Assembly: GCA_012744275.1 (NCBI GenBank)
Contig: JAAYIE010000003.1
Location: forward strand, 64,795 to 116,152
Direction: 5' to 3'
Length of the DNA stretch: 51,358 nt
Source of the DNA: Desulfobulbaceae bacterium
Lineage (GTDB): Bacteria > Desulfobacterota > Desulfobulbia > Desulfobulbales > Desulfobulbaceae
In this document: positions 36,814 through 45,851 of the stretch, in pieces
Numbering within the stretch: position 1 is the stretch's first letter
How the letters are laid out: every line of letters starts with the position of its first letter
The notes under the pieces: model-generated
What the model saw: the letters and a program-made list of their open reading frames with translations, nothing else
What the model was told of the DNA's origin: nothing
Databases searched by the model: none
Position numbers and translations under genes: made by a program

Positions 36814-38640
36814 TCATTTTGTGTCTGTGCGCAATGCAACAGATTGCCAGGTCACAGCCCGTTGCGGATCATCCCCGGCCAGCTGCATTCTTTCGACTGC
36901 TGTTGCAGGAAGAATGCAATACACCTCATTTTCTCCCTGATGTAAAGAGTGGGCCTGTTCGGCAATGGATTCTCCCTTTCCGTTGACAAACTGGATGCGC
37001 ACTGATTGCTCAGCTGGCGAATACAACTTGAAGAGCCCGCTTCGCACCTCGCCGCGCACCGGTTGCGCCAGATGATGCAATGGTACTGCATTGCCTGCGC
37101 CTAGCCTTTGCTGCTCTTTTTCCTGAAATACGCCTGCATTCGCCTGTAAGGACCAGAGCGGGTGAGAGGAAGGAGCAGTAAATTTGCTGGCCGCATAGCT
37201 CTGTTTCATGTGCTCGGGATTTTCTGGCGGCGGCCGCAAAATAAACATGTTGAGAATTTCCTGAATCACAATGGCAGGTTTTTCAAAATGAAAAATGCCG
37301 TCTGGAAAATTGACCACGGTTCGGAAATTCAACACCCGCTTGGCATTGGCGCTAAAGAAATAAACGCATTTTTCAAGAAATGAATCGCCAAGCAGAACAA
37401 TCGATGAAACCGGCGCCGCAGGGTTTAAAATTAAACGTGCATCCAGGGTGGCTCCATCAGCAGCCCGCAGCTTACGCATTGGCGGATACACATCATAGAT
37501 GCCATCCGGCGGTAAGTCTGCAGCCTCATCATACAGACCACCGGGTTTGGGTAAAAAAGTCAGATGGTGTTCATTCCTGTGGCCGGTCAGTGGCAGCCCG
37601 AGCATGAACATGAAGCGCTCATGCGCCCAGTGCTCGTTGACCTTTAAATCAAAATCCTCCAGTCCCGGAACATCAAAGCGATATTGCGGAAAAAAGCCTT
37701 GCATGCGCTCAAGCATAGTTTGATATGCAACAAATGCCCCGTAAAAATTCCAATGAAAATCCGTTTTATAAAAAAGCAGGGGATAGGCCCTCTCCTCTTT
37801 TGCCTCAAGCAGGGGCGGCAATAAATCTATGAAATGAATATCTGCATACTGCTGCAAATATTCAGCAAGCTGCTGGTAGCGGCTTCGCCCTCGCACTTCC
37901 TGTATCTGCCGGGGGAGATATTCCGGATAGACAAAGGCCTTGGTCGGCGCTAACACAAAAACAAATTCACTGCCCCGCGCCTTGAGCCAGTAGCTCCTTT
38001 CCTCCAAGGTGATCTTCCACTGCCGCAGTTCCTCGTCTGAAAAAGGAATCTGCCCCATATAGTCGGCAATATTATCAAAGGTTTCAACGATATCTTTCTC
38101 TACCCGGCTCGAACCCATGCCCTCGAAGTAAAATCCGTCCAGCCCCTTGGTGATATTGTTGTTGGGCGAATAGCCAAAAATATGCACCTTAATAAGGGCA
38201 TTGAGCTGCACGTACCACGGGGGCAACTTGAAATGCTGATTGAGATAGGTCTGATAGGTGTCCGGAAAGTGGCGGAATACATGCAGCGCCTTCGCGCTAG
38301 CGCCTTCGCGCTGACCAGCCAGATAGCGGCTGACATCAGAGACGCTTTTACCAAGGAAGGAAACCTGCGCCACCAGCGGACCGCAGACCGCTACCATGAA
38401 GAAAAACGCCAGGATCAGCTGCTTCCATGAAAAAACGTGATCCTGCAAAATATTACGGCTCTTCCAGGCAATAGCCAGGGCAACCAGGGCTGCCAGGGCC
38501 AGGCGGGTCAGCAAACCACTCCAATCCCCCTTGGCAAAGTCCGAGCGCAGACTAGCCTGAATAACCAGCAGAACCAGGGCAAAGGCCGCCAATGCTGTTT
38601 TAAAGAAAATGCTCTTTGTGCTTTTTGATCTCGACAGCAT
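36814..38640 (-). CDS. AlgJ/AlgX-like SGNH O-acetyltransferase (periplasmic)
   Basis: 608 residues. Three N-terminal helices (about 12-100), then a periplasmic SGNH-like domain with YKTDFHWNFYGAFVAYQ (Asp and His of the triad) and VLLGDSFLEKCVYFF (Ser). This is the AlgX/AlgJ/WssI layout: it accepts an acyl group from the partner MBOAT and passes it to a polysaccharide in the periplasm. The C-terminal 150 residues form an additional beta-rich part, maybe carbohydrate-binding. The MBOAT gene lies 9 bases upstream. All catalytic residues are present, unlike the second AlgJ-like gene at 44576. Confidence 0.85.
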   Translation of the reverse strand: MLSRSKSTKSIFFKTALAAFALVLLVIQASLRSDFAKGDWSGLLTRLALAALVALAIAWKSRNILQDHVFSWKQLILAFFFMVAVCGPLVAQVSFLGKSVSDVSRYLAGQREGASAKALHVFRHFPDTYQTYLNQHFKLPPWYVQLNALIKVHIFGYSPNNNITKGLDGFYFEGMGSSRVEKDIVETFDNIADYMGQIPFSDEELRQWKITLEERSYWLKARGSEFVFVLAPTKAFVYPEYLPRQIQEVRGRSRYQQLAEYLQQYADIHFIDLLPPLLEAKEERAYPLLFYKTDFHWNFYGAFVAYQTMLERMQGFFPQYRFDVPGLEDFDLKVNEHWAHERFMFMLGLPLTGHRNEHHLTFLPKPGGLYDEAADLPPDGIYDVYPPMRKLRAADGATLDARLILNPAAPVSSIVLLGDSFLEKCVYFFSANAKRVLNFRTVVNFPDGIFHFEKPAIVIQEILNMFILRPPPENPEHMKQSYAASKFTAPSSHPLWSLQANAGVFQEKEQQRLGAGNAVPLHHLAQPVRGEVRSGLFKLYSPAEQSVRIQFVNGKGESIAEQAHSLHQGENEVYCILPATAVERMQLAGDDPQRAVTWQSVALRTDTK

Positions 38641-38649
38641 GTTTGCGGC

Positions 38650-40107
38650 CTAGAAGCGGAAATATAGGAAGGGATTATGCGCGCCCCCCTGCAAACTGGC
38701 GACAGAATACAGCAAGATAAAGGCCAGAAAGCAGAGCCAACCCAGCGAGATGGCCGGCTTGACAATGCCATTTGTCGCCAGTTGCTGCAATTGCGGCAGC
38801 CGAATCAGCAATGGAGCCGTGTAGCTCGACAAGGGTATGGCATAAAGCACTGCCACCGCAAGCATGCAATAAAATTCGCCATTTAAGGCGAGAAATATAT
38901 GTGAATTGAAAAACGGGGGCGTCGAAGGCGTTACCATTGCCTTCAGGTAGGCAAGCGCATACTCAAGGGTCTCGGCACGAAAAAATACCCAACCCACCAC
39001 CACGACCAGCATCGTATACCCATGCTTCACCACGGTTGGCAAGAGCTGTCCCAAACCTGTTTTTGCCCCCAAACGCTCAACAACCAGGAAAAACCCGTGG
39101 AACAGGCCCCAGGCAACAAAGGTCCAACTCGCTCCATGCCAGAGGCCGCAGAGAAAAAAGACGAGGAGCAAATTACAATACGTTCGCCATGCCTGCCGCT
39201 TCCCTCCCCCCATTGGGATATAGAGATAGTCGCGGAACCAGGTGGACAACGACATGTGCCATCGCCGCCAAAATTCCCGAATGGAACGTGACACATATGG
39301 GTAGTTGAAATTCTCCAGAAAATGAAAACCAAACATCCGTCCCAGACCGATCGCCATGTCGGAATAGCCGGAAAAATCGTAATAAATCTGCAAAGTATAG
39401 GCGATTGCGCCCAGCCAGGCCAGCGACATGGAGATTCTATCCGGAGGGAGCAGGAAAATATAGTCTGCCGCCCGGCCCATGACGTTGGCAATAAGCACTT
39501 TTTTCGCAAGTCCTATAATGAAACGTTGTGCCCCGTATGAAAAATCATTCCAGGAAACACTACGCCGACCAATTTGGTGGGAAATGTGTTGATAGCGGAC
39601 GATCGGCCCTGCAATTAATTGAGGAAATAACGATTTATATAGCGCAAATTGAAGCAGGTTCTTTTGGACCTTGATCTTTTCCCAATACAGATCGAGGATA
39701 TATGAAATAGCCTGGAAGGTAAAAAAAGAAATACCGATGGGCAAATGCACTGGTTCCATAACGATGGGCGCAATGTGCAATTCGCCCAGCACCTGATTGA
39801 TGGTTGCAATCAGAAAATTAGTATATTTAAAATAAAAAAGTAAGCCAAGGTTGGTTGATACTGCTAGCACCATTGGCCCAAAGCCGCTATTCCCCTTATC
39901 TTTACTGGATTGAATCAGTAAACCAAAGACATAGTTACTTACGACTGAAAACAGCATGATGCCGAGGTAGATATTTTCTCCCCAAGCATAAAAGAACAGA
40001 CTGGCACATAACAGGATTATATTCTTTCCCTTGGGGCCGGCCAACAGATAAGGAATGAGGACACAGGGAAGGAAAATAAAGAGAAAGATAGTGGAGCTAA
40101 ATACCAT
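38650..40107 (-). CDS. MBOAT O-acyltransferase (AlgI-like)
   Basis: 485 residues, about eleven helices. Family motifs are strong: FTFQAISYILDLYWEKI, PQLIAGPIVRYQHI, EFWRRWHMSLSTWFRDYLYIPMGG and the active-site His in CGLWHGASWTFVAWGLFHG. It should move an acetyl or acyl group across the inner membrane for the AlgJ-like partner downstream. Preceded by a 517-base spacer. Confidence 0.93.
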   Translation of the reverse strand: MVFSSTIFLFIFLPCVLIPYLLAGPKGKNIILLCASLFFYAWGENIYLGIMLFSVVSNYVFGLLIQSSKDKGNSGFGPMVLAVSTNLGLLFYFKYTNFLIATINQVLGELHIAPIVMEPVHLPIGISFFTFQAISYILDLYWEKIKVQKNLLQFALYKSLFPQLIAGPIVRYQHISHQIGRRSVSWNDFSYGAQRFIIGLAKKVLIANVMGRAADYIFLLPPDRISMSLAWLGAIAYTLQIYYDFSGYSDMAIGLGRMFGFHFLENFNYPYVSRSIREFWRRWHMSLSTWFRDYLYIPMGGGKRQAWRTYCNLLLVFFLCGLWHGASWTFVAWGLFHGFFLVVERLGAKTGLGQLLPTVVKHGYTMLVVVVGWVFFRAETLEYALAYLKAMVTPSTPPFFNSHIFLALNGEFYCMLAVAVLYAIPLSSYTAPLLIRLPQLQQLATNGIVKPAISLGWLCFLAFILLYSVASLQGGAHNPFLYFRF

Positions 40108-40624
40108 AACAGTAATGGGGCGTATCCTATAGATCAGGAAACTTTTGGTGGGTTAATATCTGGAGAAGTGTTGAGGCCAACCTCGCTAGAGCTGCACCAC
40201 TCTAAAGAAAACAGTTTGCCATGGGATTTGCTGCAGCGAGCGCCTTCTTGGATCGGTACGCCGGGGTTGGATGCCCATTGTTCAAGCCTGTCCCAGCTGT
40301 ACCCAGGAATACCTGATGTAACAGTTACTCATGCCCGCATTCGCTGATCCTGCATGAACATACATGAATCCCGCCTCAGCTCAAAAGCCGTGGCAAAGGG
40401 GTACATGTATCATAGAAGTATCCCAGCAAGATGGTATCCTAACAGTGCTGTAATTTATGGCCTTGGGATAAGTCTCTTCTCGATATTGCGATTGCAGCTC
40501 TTGCCATGGCAGTAACGGTGCGGTACTGCAGCCCAAAATTTGTCTCTGAATTTACCGCTACCGCTCTTTGCCATCTGGACATACCGCCACGCGATCGAGA
40601 TGACATCGTTGACATAGTGCTGCA
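40108..40624. other. 517-base non-coding spacer with possible gene remnants
   Basis: Between the MBOAT gene and the carbamoyltransferase gene. On the plus strand a frame from about 40444 to 40628 without an obvious start encodes roughly 60 residues (it includes DIAIAALAMAVTVRYC and PPRDRDDIVDIVLH). A second piece near 40230-40310 reads VQACPSCTQEYLM then stop. Both look like decayed fragments rather than working genes. No terminator or RNA gene was recognised; the promoter for the MBOAT gene probably lies here. Confidence 0.35.
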
Positions 40625-42448
40625 TTAATCCAGCTGGAAACTCTCCCGCCAATCCTCCGTCTCTACAAATTGCGGTTGCTCACTTTTTTCAAGGAGATAG
40701 GAACCCAGCACCAGGTAATCCATTTCAGTGCGCATAAAACAGCGGTACGCGTCTTCCGGAGTGCAGACAATCGGTTCGCCACGCACATTAAAAGATGTAT
40801 TGATGATGACTGCACAACCGCTCAATTTTTCAAAACTTTTGATAATATCATAATAGCCCGGATTTGTCTCACGCGAAACGCTTTGTATCCGGGCAGAGTG
40901 ATCCACATGAGTGATTGCAGGAATATCGGAACGAACCTGATTAATCAGCGTATTAATATCTCCTGCATCCTGTGCCTGATCTATCCATCTTTCCTTTTTC
41001 ACATCGGCGACCAAGAGCATATAGGGTGACGGCCTATCCAGATCGAAATAATCGCTCACCCGCTCCTCCAGGCAGGACGGAGCAAAAGGCCTGAACGATT
41101 CCCTGTACTTGATCTTGAGGTTCATTACGGATTGCATAGTGGCTGAGCGGGCATCACCAATGATTGATCGACACCCCAATGCCCTCGGGCCAAACTCCAT
41201 ACGCCCCTGAAAAAGACCGACCACCTTTTCAGACTCTATGAGCTGGGCTATGGTAGGGGCCCAGGCAGTGGCATCCAACTTGGTGGCCACATAACCACTG
41301 GCTTTTAGATAGGCACCGATTTCATCGTCAGAGAAGGCCGGGCCAAGATAGGCACCCTTCATGGTATCGTGCTTGTCATCCCGTTCACGGGGATTGCCAT
41401 GAACCTGGTGCCAGACGAGAAGAGCTGCCCCTAGCGCGCCGCCCGCATCACCGGAGGCGGGCTGGATATAGATATCATCAAAAATATTTTCCCTTAACAG
41501 CCTGCCGTTGGCGACACAGTTCAGGGCGACCCCGCCAGACAGGCACAGGTATTTCATGCCGGTCTGCTCCCTCGCGTAGCGGGCCATGCGCAACACAATC
41601 TCCTCGGTAACCACCTGAATGGAGGCGGCCATATCCATTTCGCGCTGGCTGATGGGGCTTTCGGGCTGTCGCGGCGGGCCTGCAAACAGGGCATCAAACT
41701 CGGCATTGGTCATCCGCAAACCCGCGAGATAATCAAAATATTGCATGTTCAGCCTGAAGGAGCCGTCTTTTTTCAGATCCAGCAGGTGGTCGTAAATCAG
41801 TTGCACATACTTCGGTTCACCGTAGGGTGCCAAACCCATCAGCTTGTATTCACCAGAGTTAACCTTAAATCCGGTGAAGTAGGTGAAGGCCGAATAGAGC
41901 AAACCCAGGGAATGGGGAAACTGCAGTTCTTTGATAATCTCTATCTGATTCCCTTTACCAACCCCGATAGTGGATGAGGCCCATTCACCAACCCCATCCA
42001 TGGTGAGAATAGCTGCTTCGTTATAGGGCGAAGGATAGAAGGTGGAGGCGCCATGCGATTCATGATGCTCCGGGAAAAACATCTCCTGGACCTTGATTCC
42101 GCAGGCCAGCAGATGTTTTTCGATTTGGTACCCGGTCCACAATTTTTGCCTTAACCAGACCGGCACCGCCATCATGAAGGACTGTAAACCTTGTGGTGCA
42201 ACAGAGAAATAAGTCTCCATCAGGCGGGCAAACTTGGTTATCGGCTTGTCGTAGAAAGCCACCGCATCAATCGTACCCTGCTCAACCCCTCCCTCAGCCA
42301 GACAGTAGCGCACAGCATTGATGGGAAAATCCGCGTCATGCTTAATGCGGGTAAAGCGCTCCTCCTGTGCAGCGGCAATGATTTCTCCGTCACGCACAAG
42401 CGCTGCAGCTGAATCATGATAATAGGCACTGATACCAAGGATATTCAT
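40625..42448 (-). CDS. Carbamoyltransferase (NodU/TobZ/CmcH family)
   Basis: 607 residues, family length. N-terminal Kae1-like domain from ILGISAYYHDSAAALVRDG, with EERFTRIKHDADFP and FPEHHESHGASTF (metal-binding histidines), then CLSGGVALNCVANGRLL. The C-terminal YrdC-like carbamoyl-binding part carries GRMEFGPRALGCRSIIGDAR and SFNVRGEPIVCTPEDAYRCF. It carbamoylates a hydroxyl group, here most likely on the surface glycan. The start overlaps the SxtJ-like stop by one base (TAATG) with GGAGG upstream. Ends at a spacer with pseudogene-like fragments on the other strand. Confidence 0.94.
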   Translation of the reverse strand: MNILGISAYYHDSAAALVRDGEIIAAAQEERFTRIKHDADFPINAVRYCLAEGGVEQGTIDAVAFYDKPITKFARLMETYFSVAPQGLQSFMMAVPVWLRQKLWTGYQIEKHLLACGIKVQEMFFPEHHESHGASTFYPSPYNEAAILTMDGVGEWASSTIGVGKGNQIEIIKELQFPHSLGLLYSAFTYFTGFKVNSGEYKLMGLAPYGEPKYVQLIYDHLLDLKKDGSFRLNMQYFDYLAGLRMTNAEFDALFAGPPRQPESPISQREMDMAASIQVVTEEIVLRMARYAREQTGMKYLCLSGGVALNCVANGRLLRENIFDDIYIQPASGDAGGALGAALLVWHQVHGNPRERDDKHDTMKGAYLGPAFSDDEIGAYLKASGYVATKLDATAWAPTIAQLIESEKVVGLFQGRMEFGPRALGCRSIIGDARSATMQSVMNLKIKYRESFRPFAPSCLEERVSDYFDLDRPSPYMLLVADVKKERWIDQAQDAGDINTLINQVRSDIPAITHVDHSARIQSVSRETNPGYYDIIKSFEKLSGCAVIINTSFNVRGEPIVCTPEDAYRCFMRTEMDYLVLGSYLLEKSEQPQFVETEDWRESFQLD

Positions 42449-42909
42449 TAGAACTGCCTCCGATAGCGGGCCAAATCATCCCCGGCGCTTTTATCCTGCC
42501 AATAACTTTCTTTTTCATAATCAAGCTTCCGAGTCATTGGATCTTTTCCTCGAAGGCTCAAGAGCACATGCGCGCCAGTAAACCAGATATAAAAAAAAGG
42601 AACGAGGAGCCCCCAGGTCAATGCCTCACCCACAGTGCGGGACAGCCAGGCCAGAAAACGTTCAATAGCTTTGGAGCATTTCGGGAAAAACAGGGAGCAG
42701 AAAAAGATGCTGGCCGATATCAGAAACACCACAGCAGCCATAATCGGAAAATCAAACCAGTAAAACAGGCCGCTGACGCTCAATCCTACCAACAGGGCAA
42801 TACTGTTTTTCAAAACAGGCTTTTTCTTTGCCGCTTGCGCGGTATTTTTCGGACAAACCCAGGCCCACACGGTCTCTGAGACAGGCCCTTGCTGATAGGG
42901 AGTATTCAT
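42448..42909 (-). CDS. SxtJ family membrane protein
   Basis: 153 residues. Two to three hydrophobic segments (SIALLVGLSVSGLFYWF, IMAAVVFLISASIFFCSLFF, TWGLLVPFFYIWF) and a soluble C-terminal tail with RGKDPMTRKLDYEKESYW, which is the SxtJ-family ending. SxtJ genes travel with carbamoyltransferase genes, as here. Molecular role unknown; perhaps a membrane anchor or chaperone of the carbamoyltransferase. AGAGGTGA precedes the ATG by 4 bases; the start overlaps the SGNH gene by ATGA. Confidence 0.82.
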   Translation of the reverse strand: MNTPYQQGPVSETVWAWVCPKNTAQAAKKKPVLKNSIALLVGLSVSGLFYWFDFPIMAAVVFLISASIFFCSLFFPKCSKAIERFLAWLSRTVGEALTWGLLVPFFYIWFTGAHVLLSLRGKDPMTRKLDYEKESYWQDKSAGDDLARYRRQF

Positions 42910-43943
42910 TGAGTCACCTCTGTCTGTGCATCATTTTTCGCCGGTTTACTCGCATCTCCCTGTCTGCTTTGGGCCTGTTCCTTCCAATAGCTGCCATAAA
43001 AATCATGAATGGCCTCTGCCGCCATCTTATTGGCCAGCTTGCCAGGATGCGCATCAAAGGGATTCACCCAGAGCTCGGTATGTGGGGTATTCTTGTATGT
43101 TTCCTGTAGATCTAGGCATTTGACCCCATACCGCTTGCAGCGGGCAAGGACACGTTCATGAATAAAACCAAGCTGATAGTCAGACATGTCATGGAAAAAA
43201 CTGGGAAACAGCACCACGCCAAAATCAATCCCCTGTGAGACATAGCTGGCAAAGAATTCGTCCAGGAGCTTATCGGCATGCTGGGAATATTCGCTGGCTG
43301 GATCACGGAAGCGTTTGATCATGTCAGCATCAAAGGATTCTTCCTTACCCGACATACTGCGTATTTGTGCATATCTCAGCTGGATAAGGTTATATAAAGC
43401 TGAATGTTTCATAAGATATTTATGAATCTTTGCATCACGAATAATGCTCTTGCTCATCTCAATCTGATAGTTATTCTTCATATCATTGAGGAACCATTGA
43501 TAGAGAACAAAATCAGGATGCATTGCCTTAACAAATTTTGCATACCGTATATGTTCCTGCAGATTATATCCACAAATTCCTGCATTAAAAACCACAACTC
43601 CACGGGCAAAGCTATCATTGGCAAGACTATTCTCCAACAATTCCGTGTAACGGTCTCCAATAGGGTAGATCCCTTGCCCATAGGTGAAGGAGTCTCCTTG
43701 CACAACAATCCTATAGCGGCCATCATGTTGCGGAGCTATGGGGCGGCCTCGCAACCCATAGGGATTGATCTCCTTCATAAAGAGATGATTCGCCTTTTCA
43801 GCAAAATATGATGGTCCTGCTGCAACAGAAAGCACGTCGCGGTAATACCAGCGCAGGAAAAGCTCACCTGCCATCAGCAAGACGAAAATAAAAGAAATTG
43901 TAAAAAAACAAAAAACGATGGCCTGCAGGATTTTCTTTTTCAT
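42906..43943 (-). CDS. Membrane-anchored SGNH/GDSL hydrolase-like protein
   Basis: 345 residues with one N-terminal signal-anchor helix (ILQAIVFCFFTISFIFVLLMA). The periplasmic domain has block I VVQGDSFTYGQGI (Ser), the Asn-Asp of QWFLNDMKNN, and the C-terminal Asp/His in NPFDAHPGKLANKMAAE. These are the SGNH catalytic blocks. In carbamoyltransferase/SxtJ clusters such proteins are common and may remove or transfer acyl groups of the glycan. Stop and start are shared with neighbouring frames (ATGA on both sides). Confidence 0.85.
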   Translation of the reverse strand: MKKKILQAIVFCFFTISFIFVLLMAGELFLRWYYRDVLSVAAGPSYFAEKANHLFMKEINPYGLRGRPIAPQHDGRYRIVVQGDSFTYGQGIYPIGDRYTELLENSLANDSFARGVVVFNAGICGYNLQEHIRYAKFVKAMHPDFVLYQWFLNDMKNNYQIEMSKSIIRDAKIHKYLMKHSALYNLIQLRYAQIRSMSGKEESFDADMIKRFRDPASEYSQHADKLLDEFFASYVSQGIDFGVVLFPSFFHDMSDYQLGFIHERVLARCKRYGVKCLDLQETYKNTPHTELWVNPFDAHPGKLANKMAAEAIHDFYGSYWKEQAQSRQGDASKPAKNDAQTEVTQ

Positions 43944-44155
43944 CTTGTCTGATTTTTATTTACTGTCTGTACAGCACTTGTGTTAAGCTCAAGTGCAGCG
44001 TATGCAATAAACCAATACGCTATTCCCAAACCGCCTATAAAGGTTGTTAACAAAGTATTGAGGGTGTGTTCCAGTTCCAGATTAAAGATGCTATTAAGAA
44101 AACCAGGGAAATACGACGCAGCTTGTTTACGATGCGTGCTGCGAGGGTTTTCCGA
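43940..44155 (-). pseudogene. Possible 3' remnant of a membrane-protein gene
   Basis: A 71-codon frame ends in an ATGA overlap with the SGNH gene. It has no ATG; the only early candidate is a TTG in the middle. The encoded tail holds a clear membrane helix (LLTTFIGGLGIAYWFIAYAAL) followed by a polar end. The junction and hydrophobicity suggest the end of a former membrane protein whose 5' part is gone. Not recognised further; could also be chance. Confidence 0.3.
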
Positions 44156-44575
44156 TCACCGGCACAGAGTACTTTTAACACGGAATTGATATTGCCAACA
44201 CAGTCTTACAACCAGCTCTCCGCCTTGCCAGGCGCGCACCGGGTTTTATACGTGCTCAGACCACATTCTGCTAGGCCCGGCACTTCTTTTTTACAGCATA
44301 TTCCACATTCCATCGGGCTTGCGCATTTCTCAGAGGGTGAGCCCACTTCGACCCCCCACCAGCATATCTTATTATCCTGCCCACAAAAACAGGGAATTAG
44401 CTCTAGGTTAATTTTCCTTTTTTGTCAATAAAAACCCGAAATTTCAAAGGCAATACCTGTGCACCTTTTGTGAGTAAGGAGGCTGGGCAGCAGTCGCAAA
44501 CGCAATATTTCTATTCTGAGCAACAGGAGAAAAAACGCATCAGCGCAGGCTTTACGCGTACATTTACCCTGCTGA
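44156..44575. other. 420-base spacer, no gene recognised
   Basis: Between the remnant at 43940-44155 and the AlgJ-like gene. Frames on both strands are short and without family features. The composition looks mixed and degraded. I see no terminator with a T-run; a promoter for the SGNH-SxtJ-carbamoyltransferase unit must be in or near this stretch. Confidence 0.3.
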
Positions 44576-45847
44576 TTACAACTGGGGATGACCAGAATCA
44601 GCTTCCTTTGCAGGAGTGACGTCCTGCTGACTGTCCAGACCTTCCAGTTGGACAAATGCAGCCAATCTCCTGGGGATGGTGGTGACATTGACATCATCAA
44701 ACACAAAAAACACATAATCCGCCTGGATACGTTTGGCCACGGCACTAAACACCGCAGCCTGCTCCAACTGCCGGATCATATTCAGATCCAGGTAATAAAA
44801 ATGCTGGAAACTCCGAGCTAAATGGGGTGCCAACGCAATGCCGAATGAGTTGGCGATCATCAGTCCTGTCTTTGAGGTCAGGCTGTTTGCCGTAGTCAAG
44901 TGGGTTAGTACCCCATGCTCACTGAACTCGCGGAGCCATGGGACACTTTCCACCTGTATAGTCCGGTCGGGATAGTGGTACTCATACCCCTCAACCGGAC
45001 GGGAAAAACCAAAAAAACCGGCAATATCGTCCTTCACCTTGGTTAACACCGCTGCATCGTCAATCTTGAGTATATCAGTGACCCCGCTCGCCTGGGTGAG
45101 GTGGCGGCTGAAAAGAAAGGCAGATTTACCCTCCCAATGATAGCGCTCCTTGGGGTAGAAGCCCCTTTCATATTTATGCGCATTAAAGAGGGCATAGGGA
45201 TAAAAGACGTGGTAGTGTCCACTACCCTCACCCTGCCGCTGTAAACGGGCAAGGAGATGATCTCGCTTTGGATAGGCCTTGCAGGCCTTACGATACCTTG
45301 GAGCAACCTGCAGCGGCAATTTGTCGGGATAGAGCGACAGGGTAGATGGGGCAATGGCGAAAGTGCATACAGCACCATGGCGCTTAAAAAAATCGCCAGC
45401 TGCTGTCATGGTCTCGTCCACTTGCTGCATCAGTTCGGGGGTCGGCTGCCCCTGCTCTAGGCACAAGGAATCAAAAAAGGCGTCAGGTGCGTTCGCATTT
45501 GGTGAATTGAGGAAAGTATGACCATCCCTGCCAACGGTCACATTGGCCAGTGGGGCATCACGGAAGACATAGTAGCGAAGTTTCCGATAGATAGCGTTGG
45601 CCTGGAGGCGAAAGCCAACGGTATCCTTCAGGTAGGCTTCCATGGCTTTGATAAATTCCGGCGCATCTTTCCTTAATAGGGACAGCTTTGGTAGAGGGGC
45701 CATACTGCGATTTTCCAGGGCCCTGGTTTCGCTTGCGCTATTCCGCTCCCAGCCGATAAAAGCTGGCAGACTGGCCAGGCAAACGATCAGGGCGATGAGC
45801 AGTGGCGCCCGTCCATGGAAAACAAAGGGAGATGAAGTTTTACCCAT
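44576..45847 (-). CDS. AlgJ/AlgX-like protein with substituted catalytic residues
   Basis: 423 residues from ATG 45847, four bases after the MBOAT stop; reading further upstream runs into the MBOAT gene. Signal-anchor (RAPLLIALIVCLASLPAFIG), then ETRALENRSMAPLPKL, the typical start of AlgX/AlgJ periplasmic domains, and VGRDGHTFLNS. In active relatives a D-x-H-W motif and a G-D-S-F motif hold the Asp, His and Ser. Here they read ERYHWEGKSAF and GLMIANSFGIAL: His and Ser remain, but the Asp is replaced by Arg and the GD by AN. Activity is therefore uncertain. The pair MBOAT + AlgJ is complete in gene order. Confidence 0.82.
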   Translation of the reverse strand: MGKTSSPFVFHGRAPLLIALIVCLASLPAFIGWERNSASETRALENRSMAPLPKLSLLRKDAPEFIKAMEAYLKDTVGFRLQANAIYRKLRYYVFRDAPLANVTVGRDGHTFLNSPNANAPDAFFDSLCLEQGQPTPELMQQVDETMTAAGDFFKRHGAVCTFAIAPSTLSLYPDKLPLQVAPRYRKACKAYPKRDHLLARLQRQGEGSGHYHVFYPYALFNAHKYERGFYPKERYHWEGKSAFLFSRHLTQASGVTDILKIDDAAVLTKVKDDIAGFFGFSRPVEGYEYHYPDRTIQVESVPWLREFSEHGVLTHLTTANSLTSKTGLMIANSFGIALAPHLARSFQHFYYLDLNMIRQLEQAAVFSAVAKRIQADYVFFVFDDVNVTTIPRRLAAFVQLEGLDSQQDVTPAKEADSGHPQL

Positions 45848-45851
45848 GAGC

